NCBI GenBank assembly: GCA_039000515.1
Contig: JBCFYV010009882.1
Coordinates: forward strand, 106,658,821-106,722,820
Reading direction: 5' to 3'
Source: Timema cristinae
Lineage: Eukaryota > Arthropoda > Insecta > Phasmatodea > Timematidae
DNA: 64,000 nt
The stretch's first letter is position 1. Every line of letters begins with the position of its first letter. Below the pieces are notes generated by a model, which had not been told where the DNA came from, ran no database searches, and saw nothing but the letters and a program-made list of their open reading frames with translations. Shown here piece by piece: positions 1 through 14,800 of the stretch. The position numbers and the translations under genes were made by a program.

Positions 1-247
1 TTTACTTTTTCATGTAATTAGATATCACCCTCCTTTTTTTTAGTCTATTGTGGCCGTAACTAAATAGAGTGAGAATGGGGCGGCACATATGTAAAGTTCA
101 GAAATTACAAGCAAACTTAAAAGACGTAGAGGAGTTACATGCTATTTACTACTTCTTGCTTATCTATGTTTATGATCACCTTTCAGAGGTTAAGATGGTG
201 AATTTTAAATTGCTGTTTGAACATTTCTTTTGGAGTAAATTATGTAG

Positions 248-1133
248 TAGGCCTATTTAATAATTCTTTCTTGAATGTGTATGATAAACTTTGAGAAGAT
301 GTTGAGGTTTAAATACATACTATTTTGGTAATTTCTACATTTAAATCAAATTATCATGTTTGCTGTTGAACAGCTAAAGTGGGAATGTTTAAAGAACTCT
401 ATCATGGTCCTCCAGTTTAGACTTTTCGTGAGTTAATTTTCTTGTTTAATACATTTGGATTTTATTTGAAAAAATCTTATTGTTGTCAATGGTTGGATCT
501 TTAAATTTGTGTTGAAGGCGATCCATTTTGCCTACCTTTGAATTACTAATCTTTAATTCTGAGTTTTTGAGAATCTTACATTTTGACTATCTATGAAAAT
601 AAGGTGTAATCAACTTTCTTCTTTGTACATACATATATTTAAACTTTTCATATTATACGACCATCTCATTTAATTATAATGTTAAAGTCAAACTTTATCT
701 TTTGTATTTTTCTTTGTTTTGATTGTGACTTGTTAACCTTTCATCTAACACTCATAAGATTTAGGAATAATTAGATTTGGATTTAGGCCATACGATTTAG
801 GAGTAGTTAAAATTGAGGACGGCCGTATATGGCCTTTTCCCACAACCGGGTGAGTTGTGTGTTTCTGAGGCACAATAGTTTGCCCTCAGGTATTATTGTT
901 CCTTGTTCGACTCACTCCGATTTTCTTTATAACATATTATGTTTTGCATATTCTACTCGGTTGGTGACAAGGAGGAGGATGGAAGAGGGGAAAAACACTA
1001 ATATTAGGCATATTTTTCAAAATTATCAAATTATATTAAACTAAAGGTTCCAAGCTAAATTCCAATGCCGTGGTGTAATTTTAGCCAATTTTAAAATTAT
1101 TTTAATCTAGTTCTTAGAAATACGATTTCTTAC
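248..1133. other. AT-rich sequence inside or beyond TACO1 intron 3, no gene seen
   Basis: I searched the minus strand here for the C-terminal TACO1 exons and found no acceptor followed by a matching peptide. Open frames at 69-260 and 829-1044 have no recognisable content. Confidence 0.5.
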
Positions 1134-1270
1134 ATGTTGGATTTCCTGACAATAGAATGCAAGTCATTCTTCACACGGGGTGTATTGTCTGACAAAATTG
1201 ACACAATGAAGATAGAGCCTGCAGGTCCACGAAGTTCCAAAAAACTTTGTTTGCTTTGTAGTTTGCTAGT
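1134..1270 (-). CDS. TACO1: TACO1 exon 3
   Basis: This is 137 bases with acceptor gttgtttcag and donor AACAT|GTAAGA. It encodes SFLELRGPAGSIFIV and DNTPRVKNDLHSIVRKSN, the YebC segment where an RGPGG loop is followed by a beta strand and an (N/D)N-R helix. The acidic residue common in this strand is Ser here (IVSILSDN). The exon ends in phase 2, and no convincing next exon is visible to its left. Confidence 0.88.
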
Positions 1271-4200
1271 CTGAAACAACCAAAGTTATTTTTATTTGTT
1301 TCAGCAATATTTCCCAGCATCCCATAAACTTAAAAAGGTAATATAGAAGATAGAACACCTTTATAGCAATATTTAGAGCAGCTACATAGTAGCCTCTAAA
1401 CAGACATTGTAATCAATGCAATAGCTAATAGTAGAATTTGTTTACCTAATTTGATTTTTTTTATTCATGTGAAGTTAAAAAAAAATTGTACTCTTCAAAA
1501 TACAATACTGAAACTAATGGTGCATCAGCAAAAAGGGGCCATTATAGGTGTATATGTTAATTGCTTTGCATTTTATTTAATGAAATTAAAGTTTATAGTC
1601 AAGATTTAAAAAAGAAATTAAATGAGAGATTAAAATTCAAAATATAGTAGCCATCCAATTTCTAAAGAGTACCAAAAATAAAAATCTGTGAAATAATCTA
1701 ACGTGATTTAATGTAAAGCCATTTTTATTAACCTTTGGTTACAAAACTGTCTGAACGAAATATAAAAAGAAAACCCTTTTTTCTTCGAAGACCAGATCTG
1801 ACTTATTCTTGAATAAGTAAAACCATAAATAGCTTAATGTATTTTAATTCCTTATTTTGTTGTTGTTACAAAATGAGTTTAAGGATGAAGTTCTTGAAGA
1901 GAGAGGGAAAAAAAATGTTTAGGCTATGTGAAATTCATATATAATTTCAAATTAATGCATAATGTTTGATCTTTATGTCTAAGATAAATTCTGTATTCCA
2001 ATTGATAGATTGTAATATCAGCTCATTACCTTTCTTCATTTCATTATGCAGCAATTTCCAATCATCGATTAAGAGATTAAGTTAAAAATTTTAGTGCTAC
2101 ATTTTCAAATAAAAAGGGCTACAATCTTCCTATTCAAGCAAATAGAAAGTTGTTAATTTATAATCTTCTCTAATAGTGGAGTCCTTTACAAAGTGACACT
2201 GGATGATTGGAAGACAAGTTGTGTGGAGAGAGTGAATTATTGAGCCTTTATCTCTTTCAAAAGTAGCTTATTATTTGTATACTATTCCAAGTAAATAGGC
2301 CTACTTTAAATAATGTTATGAAAACGTGATTGTTTTGGTTGGATGATGTTAAGTAATATTAACCTAGGCAAACTAGATTAAATAAGGTAATATAGGACAG
2401 GTAGTAGGTTATATAAGTTATACGAATATGATATCGCCAAACTGTTTCTTAAGATTATTATTATTATTAGCACCGCGTCTTACTACCCGTTCGGGTTATA
2501 CGCACTTACGCTAATGTGTAATGGTAGGGTGATTGTGAGATGAAATGGAGGACCTACTGTTTAACGTGGAATTCGAACCACGGTGGTGACCTGGCATTTC
2601 ACACATTCACAAGATGTCTTGTCAGAGGTGTTTCTTAAGACTAGTGATCATTGGAAGGGGGAAGGGCATAAGGTGTGTTTTGGCCAGATACACTATTTGA
2701 TCATATGGAACCCAATAAAAGCTACAAAACCTAATGAGGAACCCCTATGTGTTCATGTCTCATCCCCTTTCCCTCTACAACTATAGGCCTACTACAAGTT
2801 TTGAAATTTAAATATGAGTCGTGTTTTTTTTAAGTAAGTACCGTTTTGAAATTTGGCCACTGCAGCGCTGCGGCTGGCGTTCCGCACGTGCGCGTTGAGT
2901 GTGCTAGCAATAGACGCTGTTACAGATTTGAAGAGATATATCAATCCAAAGACCTGGTGAGAAAGGCAACCCTTTTGAAGAGGTTAACGCTACAGAAAAT
3001 GGTAGACATAAGTGACATTAATACATTCCTAAATGGCTATCGTCAAATAGGCTCATTTAAGAGTGAAAATGCCGAGGCTGGGGAGATTGAGGTTCAAATA
3101 TCGGTCGGGTGAACTGGTTTTCCACTCTCCCTCCACACAAATGTGGGTTCACATCCTCTATATTCAACCTTCCCAATTCCTAACCCCTTAGCGTAATTAG
3201 TACATAAGTACAGGTAGTAAGACAAGCTGCTAAAAAAAAGAAGTGAAAACTACGGACCCTATATTCCTATTCTATTTTAACATCCTAACAAAATGCAATA
3301 CCCCAGTGGTTCCCAAACTGTGTGCCGCAGCGCCCTGGGGCTTGTGTACAGGGGTGCTGCAAAATATTCCTACATTTTCAATGAAATGAGAGCCCACGTG
3401 GTTTTAGAATCGGACCATCGATGTGTTGATGTGATGCTAGGAAGGACATCTGACAGCTAATTGTTTCACTTCTCACGAGTAATACTAGATGGTGTTTGGT
3501 GTCAGGATTTTAATAGTCGTTTAATAACACTGGATAAAGCAGTCTAGAAGACAGTTGTTTCTCATTCCGCTGAGCAGACAGATGTAGATCATTCAGTGCA
3601 CCAATTTGAATATAGTGAATGGATTGTTCTAGTGATTTATCAAACTTTCTCGGTATTTGATGTCTCTGCAGCCTTGATTTATTTTAGATTGAACCAAACA
3701 AATGGTGTTGTGATCAAGTAAACTTTAAAAGTTGTTGTTTTTGTCTCCCTAAAAATGGACAAATTTTTATCTAGCATTAATAAGAATTGTATGAGTGAAA
3801 ATAAAGAGGAGACACCACAAACTAGTGGTGGGTATGTAAAGAAGCAGAAATTTCGTAAACTTGACAGTTATTTGGTTTTTGGCTTTACTTCAACAGATGT
3901 CAATGATAAAGCAAGACCGCAGTGTATACTATTTATGAAAGTTTTGGCACCAGAGTGTGCCTCTTTAGTTACCACAATTAAGTAGAAAAAACAAAACATA
4001 AAACGCAGTTCTATTCTTAGCTTCAAGCCAAGTTTTAGTTATTATCAATATTTTAAATAAATATTAAACCTGTTATTATAAAAAAGTGAAAATTACACAA
4101 ACCAAGAAACACTAGTGGTGCACAGAAATTATAGTGCCCGAATAGATTCAGCAGAATCAGCTGTGTTAATTCCTTAAAACTTATTAAAAAAAGGATATAT

Positions 4201-7200
4201 GTGATATCTAGTGATAGAGAGAGAAATTACATCATGAAGGAATCTACCAGCATGGCTAAGCGGCGAGAATGGGAAAAACACAGGGTTCTGATGCAAACGA
4301 ACATAAATAAGCACAAGCCTGTGTGAATAGCAAGACGAGTAAAATTATACACTGGAAATCACGGGATTACTGTTGATAGTGTTAATTACACTTGTGGGGT
4401 GGATATAATTCAGAGGAAATGTACCTTTATTTTTGTGGAGGGAAAAAGGGAAAACCCTTTAGGAAAAATTTGAATCCTGACCTCATTACTGGTAAACGAC
4501 ACAAGACTAAAGTTAAGCTTGCATGCTTGATTTAATTATAAATTGCTTATATTATGATTATATGAATGTGACTAAGATGTCACAAAAGAGAATAAATGAG
4601 CCCTGTGGGTATTTTGCTAGCAGCTCTACTACCTAAACACTAGAATGCTACAGAAAACTAAGTCAGCAAGTAATTGTCAGAGTTAATTCTTGCATTGGAC
4701 TAGAATGCTGATGACCGGGAGACCAGGTTTCAAATCCAAATAAATATGCCTATACATGGCTACACTTCCTCTAAATTCAACCTTTCACATCCCTAGCTCA
4801 TTAGTGTAAATACTACATATGCGTATAACCTGAACAGGTAGTAAGACGCGGTGATATAAAGGACTGTCAGTTGAGTAACCAAAATGAACCTAAGCAGTAG
4901 GCTAATGTAACTTAATATTTTTTTTACATTTTAACCGCTTAACTTATATTTATATTTGGATTTTGCCCCTTCTTATAACCATTATAATAACTTTAAAACT
5001 CATAACTTGAATAAGCATTCAGACCCCACCCGAAGGGGTCCTAGTAGTTATCTTTTTGCTGGACATACCTTGGCTTGATTGATGGCGTTCTCAACTGTGG
5101 CCCTGGGCATGCTATTTTTCTTGGCTTGTTCAAGTGCTTGAGAAAGTTGAACATTGAAATCAGGGTTAGTTCCATTTCCTTCTGTAAAAAGGAAAAATCC
5201 TCTGGTGTCATGATATTCACAAATTTACCCTTTCAAATTAATTTCCACAACTTGTGTTAAAATGTGAAAATCGCTAAGTAGCCTATAGCGGGGTGGGTAA
5301 TAATGACGTTAGTTTGGGGGTGGATATGATGTGGGTGTATGTGATGCAAGTGGGGGTGATATGGGTGTATGTGATGCAGGGGGTGGATGTGATTGGACAT
5401 ACACACACACAATTCACCTATTAGTTTAATGGTGCTGTAATCAAGATTGTGCAGTAGGATCCAACTCTTGGAACCAAGTAAATGTTACCACAGTTTGGCT
5501 CTAAAACCATTTATAGGTAGTTTTCATGGGTAGGAACGAAAGGGTTTAACGCCATCCCAACCTAACAAAACCCTCCCATGTAGCAACAAAGTGTTTCTCC
5601 TAAAATACTGTATTGACATACATGCCATTGGTATTACCTAACATGCCATCATATAAATAGTTTATTTTAACATATCAATTTCCAACTTAACAGAAATCTT
5701 ATTTTATTGATGCATGGCCATTTAGAAAGGTTATGCTTCATTTGGTTAGAATATTTTATAATTATAAACATATTACTTATCCCACTAAAATATGTTGTGC
5801 ACCATTGTAATGTATTCATTTGTGAAGTCCTCAGTTATAATTGATATGTGTGAGAGTTTAATTTGCAGTTTATGAGTGTTAATAACTTGGAAGGTTATCA
5901 GTCAAAACTAAAAGGTTTTCTTGGAGTTTTAAAATCCAAATTAATTTTCAAACATGGTTCATTACACATCAAATCACTTAATGGCATATTCCCTTGCATC
6001 TCAGGTGTCCTCTATACTTTTTCCTCTGTAGTTATATATACACGTTATAGCTAGATTTTTTTTTTCAGATTTTTAAGGGCATAAATGGCCTTAGGGCGCC
6101 ATATTGAAAAACTATGTTTTTTGGTTTAGTTGATGCTCTGATTCAGGTTGTAATTAATAAATATTCATAACTTCATTATTTATTAACCAATTTTGTTCAT
6201 TTTGGTGTCAAATTAAAGCTTATGTTTAGTACTTCAAACATTTGGGATAAATATGATCTATAATATCACAATTAGGTTTTTATTTTTATTGTTTTTTCTC
6301 AAATGTTAGTTTAATTATGGCTTTTAAACCACAGACATCAACTTTTCATATTTTAAATACAATACAAGAATAGCATAAACGTTCCTGGGAAAAAAAGTGA
6401 GGTTTGTGGTTTATGAATTAAAAAATAATTACAATTTGTTAGAAAACATTAAGGGCTGGTGTGAGATTACTTATTGTGCTTAAGTTATTTGCATCAAATC
6501 AACATTATTGTATCCTTAAATGCACTTTTGGATTTATTTTTAGAAAAATTGAAAGTATTTTAATGGAATATCAGCCATTAAAAAGTTTGGGCTGAGCCGA
6601 TAATTATTTTTTTTTAATATGAAAATATATACTGTAACAACACATTAAATTTTGAAATAAATATATATAAACATTTAATCAAAGTCATTATAGATTTTAA
6701 AAAGTAATCTAAAACTAAAAAACTTAAACTATACAGACTAACACTTGAAGGCAGGTATATTGCAGATAAGTGTTGCACTCCCAAAGCTCAACTGTAAGTA
6801 TTATTAATAATTCAGCATAATAACTATTGCAAACACGATCTCTGGCAGGATGCCATGAGGGTGGCCATACTTCTTCAGAGTGAAGAGAGTCACCAATGAG
6901 CCATGGAAAGATCAATTGCAGAGACTGCGTGAGGAAGCCCTAAGAGCCAGGAAAGATCTACAGAAAAGAGCAAAACCTGGAAAGTAGGCTAATTATTTTG
7001 GGCATCTACAAAATAAAGAAGTTCAATAGTAGTCTGGTAGCAGTAAAGGAAGTGAGTTGGGAAAAGTATGTTAAGGAACAACTGGCAAATAGCACGTGGG
7101 GAGTTCTATTTAAAATAGTCACGGGTAACCTAAGGGCCACAGTCTCAATTACGAGACTACAGCGAGCAGATGACATGACAACTACTTGCCGGGAAAAAGT

Positions 7201-8791
7201 GGTGAAGCTGCTTTGAGAAACAATGCTCCCTGATAACACAATATAAGATGAAGACGATCAACATAAAGACACTAGACGACTGATGAGTGACTTATTTGAT
7301 GGACGAGACTGAAGTGGATTCAGTAGTACAAGAGGAAGTAAAGAGGTTCATAGCTTCAATGAAGAAAAACAAAGCATCTGTACAAGACAGTACCAAGATC
7401 GAGGTGCTGCAGCTGTCTGCAGATCGGATCACTATATGTGTCACCCAATTGCTGAATGAATGCCTAGTACAAGGCACAGAACCAAATGTTTGGAAAAAGG
7501 GTACTTCTAAGCAAAGGAGAGAATAAAAAAACCCTGCTACCTTACTCATATAAGCCGATATGCTCCAGGTGAGAAAGGTCCACAGACAACACAATAACAA
7601 TGGATATAAACCTAATAGAAAACTCAAGAGCTAAGTAAACAGTCGGGATATTTTCTGACATCTTGGGTGCGTTCAACAACCTGTGTAGCCATCACTGTTT
7701 AAATAGTTAAAATAAACCAGGTGTTCAGGTAAACTATATAGCAGCTTCTTTGATTATTGCAAAGACAGGTTGTTGTACCTCACTGTTCAATCGGCCCTTG
7801 TATCTTTCCTCCGCACTTGCACAGGCCGCGCCAACCACTCTCTTTACTGCCTAGGCCACTGCACTTCATGTTCTCTAAGTCGTCCATGACGAGGATACTT
7901 AAAACGGTGGTTTCTAGATTGTAGTCCGGTCGGAGAGTGGCTACCCAACCCGGGTGCGCCACCTGTTTGAAAGAACTATTAAATTGTCTTATGTTAGGAA
8001 AAAGCAATATTGTTTAACCCTCTCTCCACCATCACCCACCGTGACTCATGTTGCCGGGACTTCCTCAGGTTCCACCGCAACTAACGTTGCCAGGACATCC
8101 TCATGTCCCACCACGACTCACGTTGCCGGAACATCTTTCTGTTCCAATGCGACTCACGTTGCCGGAACACTCTCACCAACCTTTATCCTATTCCTACCCA
8201 CACATGTCTGAACACAACATTGCCGTCGTCGTGATGTAAACCACCTTAACTAACTAGGAAGCATAAAAAAAAGGTCAAGGAGTTACAAGAGAATATCAGT
8301 ATTTGTTTTATTCGTAATAAAACAATGGATGATACATAAATTGAATTACAAATGTAGTAATATTGTTTAGTTTATGAAGTTGAAGTTCAAAGTTAAACAT
8401 AATATTTTATAAGATATTTAAGATGACAGAAGTTCTCAAAAAAGAAACATCAATATAAACATAACGTCCAATAATATTAAAACTAACAAGAGTTTGAAGT
8501 TGAAGACGTCGATGTAAATATATTTTACCTAGGTATAAAGCGGAAGGCGTTAATACAGACATATTTCCATCTTTAAAGCCAAAATAGACTAAGGTTTAAC
8601 ATGAGCCATTTTATGTAAACACATCACCCAAGAAACTTTACATGACTCTAAAGTAAAGACTTTAATACCGAACATGGCGTCCCTACAAACACCTATCAGT
8701 CAGCCAACTACCTATAACCATAATACATGACAACACGGCGCCAATATACAAAGTTACAGGGTAACTAAAAGATATAAAAACATTACAATAT

Positions 8792-8826
<35 letters not shown>

Positions 8827-11800
8827 CAGAGCACACTAACGTAAATACCATAATATCCACTGAGCCCGCCTATAACGGCGTAATGTCCCAAACGTAAATA
8901 ATGAGTTTATAAAAGCTTGCCAGCCTCCTGAGCTAATGACCTGACAAACGGCGCGCAAGAGCCATGAGAAATACAATATGGCAAAGGGGGATGTCTTACA
9001 ACCCCAACCAAGCTAGCTTGTATCTTACAATAAACAAAGTTAGAGTTAAGATTAGGCAGAAATAGACTATTGCCAAAACCTATACAAATTTACAATGGCC
9101 ATCTCCCTTTGTACCACTTAAGGTGACGTAGGTAACCATAGTTATGTACAACAAGTCAAGTTCTCAATGTAATAAAGCATAAAGAATGCAGCCAAAGCTG
9201 GCCTCAGAAAAATATCCATCTGCACAAGTCACAAACGATATAACAAAAGGTGGCAAGAGCGTGACTCTAAATTTGTCGACTGGTGACGAGAAAACAAAGT
9301 TCACCCATGAACATAGGTTTGGTTCCCCAAACTATCAAACCATAATAAATCGTGGCTAGAAATATATTCCACGGCCACAGCCCAAAGGAATCCATCCTAA
9401 AATTAACAATCAAATTTAATCCGCCAAAACCATTAAGTTAGAAAAGATTTCCCCATTCTAAGCCAAAACAGAATTTAGAATAATGCAAATAAGTCTAAGT
9501 TTGATCCAGCGCTCTCACCTTAGCAAGTCAGTGATACAATGCATAACCATGTAAAAGATACATCGCAAAATGTAGTCGACACAAATACCAGACATGCCCA
9601 CAGAGAGAGGTAAAGAGGGAGGGAGAAAATGGAGGGGAAGAGGGGAGACAAGCATCGCTTAGGAGGGATAGCGGTGACTCTAGGAGCTGCAAGAGAATCC
9701 GAGAACCATCTAAGCGGCTGAACCGGAAACTACACTGGTCAAGTTGTTGTCTCACTTTGTTTATGGGCGGGGCTTCTATCACGAGGAGCGGATCGTTGGG
9801 CAGTATCTCCATTTAGTCTGTGGGATTGAGTTGTCGGGAGAGGATGTCGCGGCAAGTGTGCTCCAATGTTTATGTTCAGCAAGGCAGATGGTGAGTGTAC
9901 TTCCATTTGATTGAGTTAGTTGTTCTTCTTTTTGTAACATCGCTACAGTGACATCAACCAGTTACCCCCAAAGCCTCAGCGAGGGATAACAAGGTGCAGT
10001 ACAATGATCTCTGGGAGTATCCCTAAGCAAGAAACTGATCAAGGGCTGTCCCCAAGGCTCATTAAATGGTCCGGTATTGGGGGATGTAGATCTAGAACCT
10101 TTGTTGCTAGAAATGGAGGTGCTCCCAGTAATAGTGAGATTGGTGTTCTTCGTAGACAATCTGCTAACGATTGCAGTTAGAAACCAAGGCAAATCAGGTA
10201 CTACAGGGTTTAGATACCTGTTGCAAGAAGGTCAAACTAATATTAGCACCAGCGAAGACCACCTACATGTTGTTCAAAGGGACACTCCTGAGGAATCCTT
10301 CACTGAAGATCGGCCTCCAGGTAATCAGGTGGAGCAAGACCATAAGATACCTGGGTGTGACGTAGGACAAGAAGCTCAACTTCCAGGCCCACATAGAGCA
10401 GGTGTGTGGCAAAGCAAATCGTGTGATGAATAAGACAATCAACATAGGGTAGAGAAGGTTTCATCTCCCTATGTATACCAGCAAGAGGTAACACAAGGCT
10501 TTATTGTCTCCATTGTGGGTTACAGGGCAAGCATGTGGGCTGAAGATTGTAGTACCAGCTGGGTTGCTAAGGAGGCTTCAGAGGGGTATGCTTCCGAGGC
10601 TCTTTGGCACATATTTGACGACATCCACCTACACGTTGGGCATCACACAAGATATAACCCAGATGGATCTGGAGGTCAGGCAGAGGGGCGCAATGCACTG
10701 GCTGAAGAAACGTGACTTCCGCCAAGTAGAAACTCTGATCAGGGTCGGAGTGATAACGTCGTTGGCAGGAGTAAGAAGAAGCCTGCAAGAAGAGTGGCAA
10801 GACAAAAGAGTAAGGACAGGACATGTGATGTACAAAGCGCTTTTTTGTGACCGCGGAATAAAAGAGATGAGAAATTGTGATTGCGGAGAGGAGGTAACAA
10901 CTGAACATGTTGTTTGTAAATGTGGTAACCCCCAACATCTGAAGAACCAGCAGCAAGCTATGCTATAGGTATTCCGTATCTACATCCTATGGAAAACCTT
11001 CGACAAAGTCACAACCAAAATCTCACTCAAGGAACACAAAGACTACACTGACTGACTCAAAGAAGAAAGGCAAAGACAGCACAGAAGAAGAAGAAGAAGA
11101 AGAAAATATGTTAAGGAAGAAGAGGACACAGACACAGACGATGGCAGTGATTGAGAGGACAAACTATATGTAGACAAGACGGACAAATGACGGGAGAATG
11201 GAAAATTCAAGACCTAGAATTTTATAGTAGCTATGGGATGTGGAAGAGCTTAATTTATCATTCTCTCTAGGTATCCTGGAGAGACCTGCAGAGGGCAGGG
11301 GTCGAAGTCTGGCATTCCAGGGACAGCGATGTCTCTGCAGACAGGAGCCTGGCCCTGATATGCTGCCAGGCAAAACATAACAGCAAAGAGACATGCAGGG
11401 TAAGGATGACTGGGTCAGCTAAGGAGCCCCATGACCTCGGACCACTTGGCAATAAGTGTAATATGAGCTCGGCACCAGTGGACAACCAGGGCACCGATTG
11501 GCCTGAAGGCTGGTTGCCTAGCGGTTAACCACTTCGGCCAGTAATAGGGCAATAACATCAATTTATGTAGAATTATAAATAAATGGAAAAGAATAACAAT
11601 ATATAGAAGTATATTAGAAAATAAATTAGAACTTGAAATATAGTAGTTAGACTTCGAGTTAAATACTATTTACAGGAAATAAATAAATATTGGAAAGTGG
11701 CACTACCTAGTGTAATAGAGTATTTCAAATTCCTAAGATTTTGATTTTTTTCATTTTTCCAATTGTGTGTATTAGAATGGACCTGAAAGAGATAGAGTGT

Positions 11801-14800
11801 AATGAGGCGGACTGGATAGAACTAGCTCAAGATATAAATGGGGTATAATGAGGTGGACTGGATAGAACTAGCTCAAAATAGGGATAAATGGTATACTGCT
11901 ATAAGTGTGGCAATGAACTTTTGAGTTTCTAGTGCCAGAGTGTAAGTATGTAATAATCAAAAATATAAATATTACGTATTGAAAATCAAATAAAAATATC
12001 TGGCAAATTAAATTTAATACACTAAATATTAAATGATGAATATATATAAATGATTACAAAGGTGAATAAACATTTGTTAAGTAGAGCACAGGCCTGTCTT
12101 TATATTAAGCTAACCCCCTAAGGACCTTGAATACCCCCCACACCCTTCCTTTAACCTTCCAGCAACAGAACAAAGAACAAGACTGTCTTCCATGAGCTTA
12201 ACAGTGATGTGTCACCACCACTCTACACTGCAGTCTGAACATGTACCAGGTAAAAAAAAAGCTGCCAAAAGTTTGGTGGTGGTAAACAGTTGGATAGTTC
12301 AGTTCAATTGGCTTACAACCATTCAAGGTGATCAGTTGATTCCTTAGGGGAATTGAGCATGTAATAAATTGGACATAGGCCGAATTGAGTTCTAAATGAG
12401 TAAATATGATAAAATGACCCCCTCCTAGAAACTGAAATATATCTGCTTTGGCTCTCATGAACTCAAATGGGAGCAAGTCTATCTAGGGATAAGACCTACA
12501 TATGTCACTCGTCTGCGCGATAAATACATGTACTTGATCTCTTTCAACACACTAGATAAGCAAAAAATTATTATTTTCTGCGAGACAGAAAACACCATTC
12601 AAAAAGTTACCCTACCGGTCAGAGTCATGAGTTGTGCTTGAAGAAACTAAACAAACAGATGGGAGGCACAGATTTAAATCCCAGCTGAGGCCACTTGAGG
12701 TGTTTTTCAATAATTGTTTTGAAAGCTATTAACATAAAGATTAATATTATAGTTTATTTGTAAAGTTAATTTATTACAAGTTTCTGTGACACATAAATAA
12801 TATACAATGATGAAAACAATAAAATTATCTTTAGAATAACATACTTGTCCCGTATTGGAGTACGCGGAATAAACGTCAAGCTCATTTGTTACGGTTTCAT
12901 GGTAACAGTAAAGCTAAGGCTAAAAGCCCGACTGGGTGTTCTGCGGGTGATTTTACTAAATGGTTTTCCACTCTATCTCTAGGCAAATTCCCAATCATTT
13001 ATAACTTTATTATTCCTACCACAATAGTACAATTAAATGTGGATAGCCTGTACAATTAAATGTGGATAGCCCGTACAATTAGTAAGATGAGGTTTACAAA
13101 ATGAATTAGTTTGTGGCCTCTTAATTAAGGGTTCAAAAAGGTATGGAGTCATTGGTTTTGATGTCTGGAACTATTGCAGGAAAGGCTGACATTCATCTGC
13201 AATTGTCTTTCGGAATACTAGTTTACACTTTAGGAATGGATTACAGGCTGCTCTTTTCAGTGTCTCTACAAGTTTAGTTTTAGGAAGCTTTGATTCTTTA
13301 AGAAATTAACAACATGGTCCCATATTTGTAAAGCCCTTTGCATTCTCTAACCACTGCACACCGTAGACCTTAATTAATTTTGGTCTTTTTTCTAAGTGGA
13401 ACATGAATTTCCATTTCCCTAACTTTCTTAAGCATTGATGTTCTTAAGCATCCCTGACTTTTCCTGACTTATTTTTTCCCTTGACTTTCTAAACCGTAGA
13501 AACCATGTCTAAGCATAAGCTTTAATTTGACACAAAAATGAACAAAATTGGTTAATAAATAATGAAGCTATTAATATTTTAAGCAATTACATTCCAAATC
13601 AAAGCAACACCGAAATCAAAAAACATTTGCTTTTCAAAATGGAAGCCAGGGTCCATTTATGCTTCAAAAAAAATCTGAAAAAAAATTATTCAGTTAAGTT
13701 ATAGGGCCTAACTTGTATATAGGTCTACCTATACAGGGAGAAAATAGAAAGTATATGCGAAGGCACATGGATATTCTCAAATAACTTTGGTGAGTCCATG
13801 TGGAATAAGCCACAAATAAGTTTGTTCGATTTAAGTGAAAAGATTCTTTTCTGAGTTTTTTGAGTGACGCTTTTAGAGCAATATTGTGCAACATCACAGA
13901 TCACTATATTGTGGCCTAGTCAAGTAGGCCTAAATTTTGTTTACTCTACCGCTATACAATAACTAACGAACCATCTTAATATTGTAAGTTATTAATTCAT
14001 ATTATTCTTGGTGTGTGTATTAAATAGCCTAGGTATAATCCAATGCAATTTTGTAACTACCTATAAATAGTTTATTATTAGCACCGCGTCTTACTACCCA
14101 TTCGGGTTATACGCACTTACACTAATGTGTAATGGTAGGGTGATAGTGAGATGAAATGAAGGACCTACAGTTTAACGTGTAATCCGAACCACAGTGGAGG
14201 CCTGGCATACCTATAAATAGTGAAAAATAAGATGTAGGCCTAGTCTGTTCTTAATATAGACACACGTCTTTCTGGAACCTCAATGCTGATAAGTAATCGG
14301 GGAATGTTGCCTAAGCACCTTATCATATAATACTTTGTATTTTACTTAAGAAAAAGTCATTAAAACATGTAAGTGTACATGATTATACTCACAAGGAAAC
14401 GGTGAATCAAATGATACTATAATTATATTTGAACTTATCTTATATTTACAACATTTAGATAGATAAATCATTTGAATCTAATACCAAACGTGGTGTGTAA
14501 CTTTACTGTGAATGCTTTGCATCACACCAGTGATTCTGCACATTAAAATGGATATGTTATCATTGTATGATGTATACCACACATGTTTAATTATTGAATT
14601 GAAAAATTTATTTTATCCATACCTATAAATTAAATTTATTAACATATGAAAGATTTGGTTAAACTGGGTTTGGAAAGTTTCATAATAATGAAAGGTTGGG
14701 TAAAGCTTGGTTGGATTTAGTGTCATAATTAGTATAAACTAGTTGTGTTATTTCCATGATGTCATTAATATTAGGTGTTGAGGTTTTACAATTTTAAAAT

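Larger units (their letters stand above)
7784..9947. mobile_element. Probable solo LTR or similar insertion inside the R1-like element
   Basis: The R1-like frame breaks off at about 7783 and resumes at about 9948. The inserted 2164 bases begin TGTTC and end CTACA (TG...CA), and the flanking five bases are only partly alike (ctcac / gtgac). No gag or pol coding is seen. It contains a 36-bp minisatellite, an (AT)n run and AT-rich sequence. A solo LTR fits best; an unrelated non-coding insertion is possible. Confidence 0.35.
6840..11150 (+). pseudogene. R1-like non-LTR retrotransposon ORF2 remnant, split by an insertion
   Basis: Fragments in order on the plus strand match an R1-clade endonuclease/reverse transcriptase. 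The linker after the endonuclease is near 6900 (PWKDQLQRLREEALRARKD). A segment near 7070-7216 has STWGVLFKIVTGNLR. The RT N-terminus is at 7287-7526 (KRFIASMKKNKAS, NECLVQGTEPNVWKKG). RT motif A is near 7645 (DILGAFNNLC). After a 2.2-kb interruption come RT motif B near 10045 (KGCPQGSLNGPVL), a degenerate catalytic motif (FVDN instead of YADD) near 10155, and the C-terminal region at 10504-10968 with a Cys/His-rich end (CDCGEEVTTEHVVCKC). Many frameshifts and stops show it is dead. The 3' end has a short GAA repeat near 11090. Confidence 0.7.
11160..14057. other. Intronic sequence, no gene; contains two satellite units
   Basis: No credible coding sequence is seen. Near 11790-11890 there are two diverged units of the satellite that forms the large arrays at 23 and 31 kb. 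A 26-bp direct duplication (gtacaattaaatgtggatag) lies near 13030-13080. Confidence 0.5.

Noticed and set aside
2846..3112. Open frame of 88 codons
   Set aside because: Its end overlaps a SINE and the rest shows no recognisable domain or splice context.
12198..12476. Possible TACO1 exon on the minus strand
   Set aside because: The peptide does not fit the YebC domain and the place between exons 1 and 2 is already filled by a direct, in-phase join.
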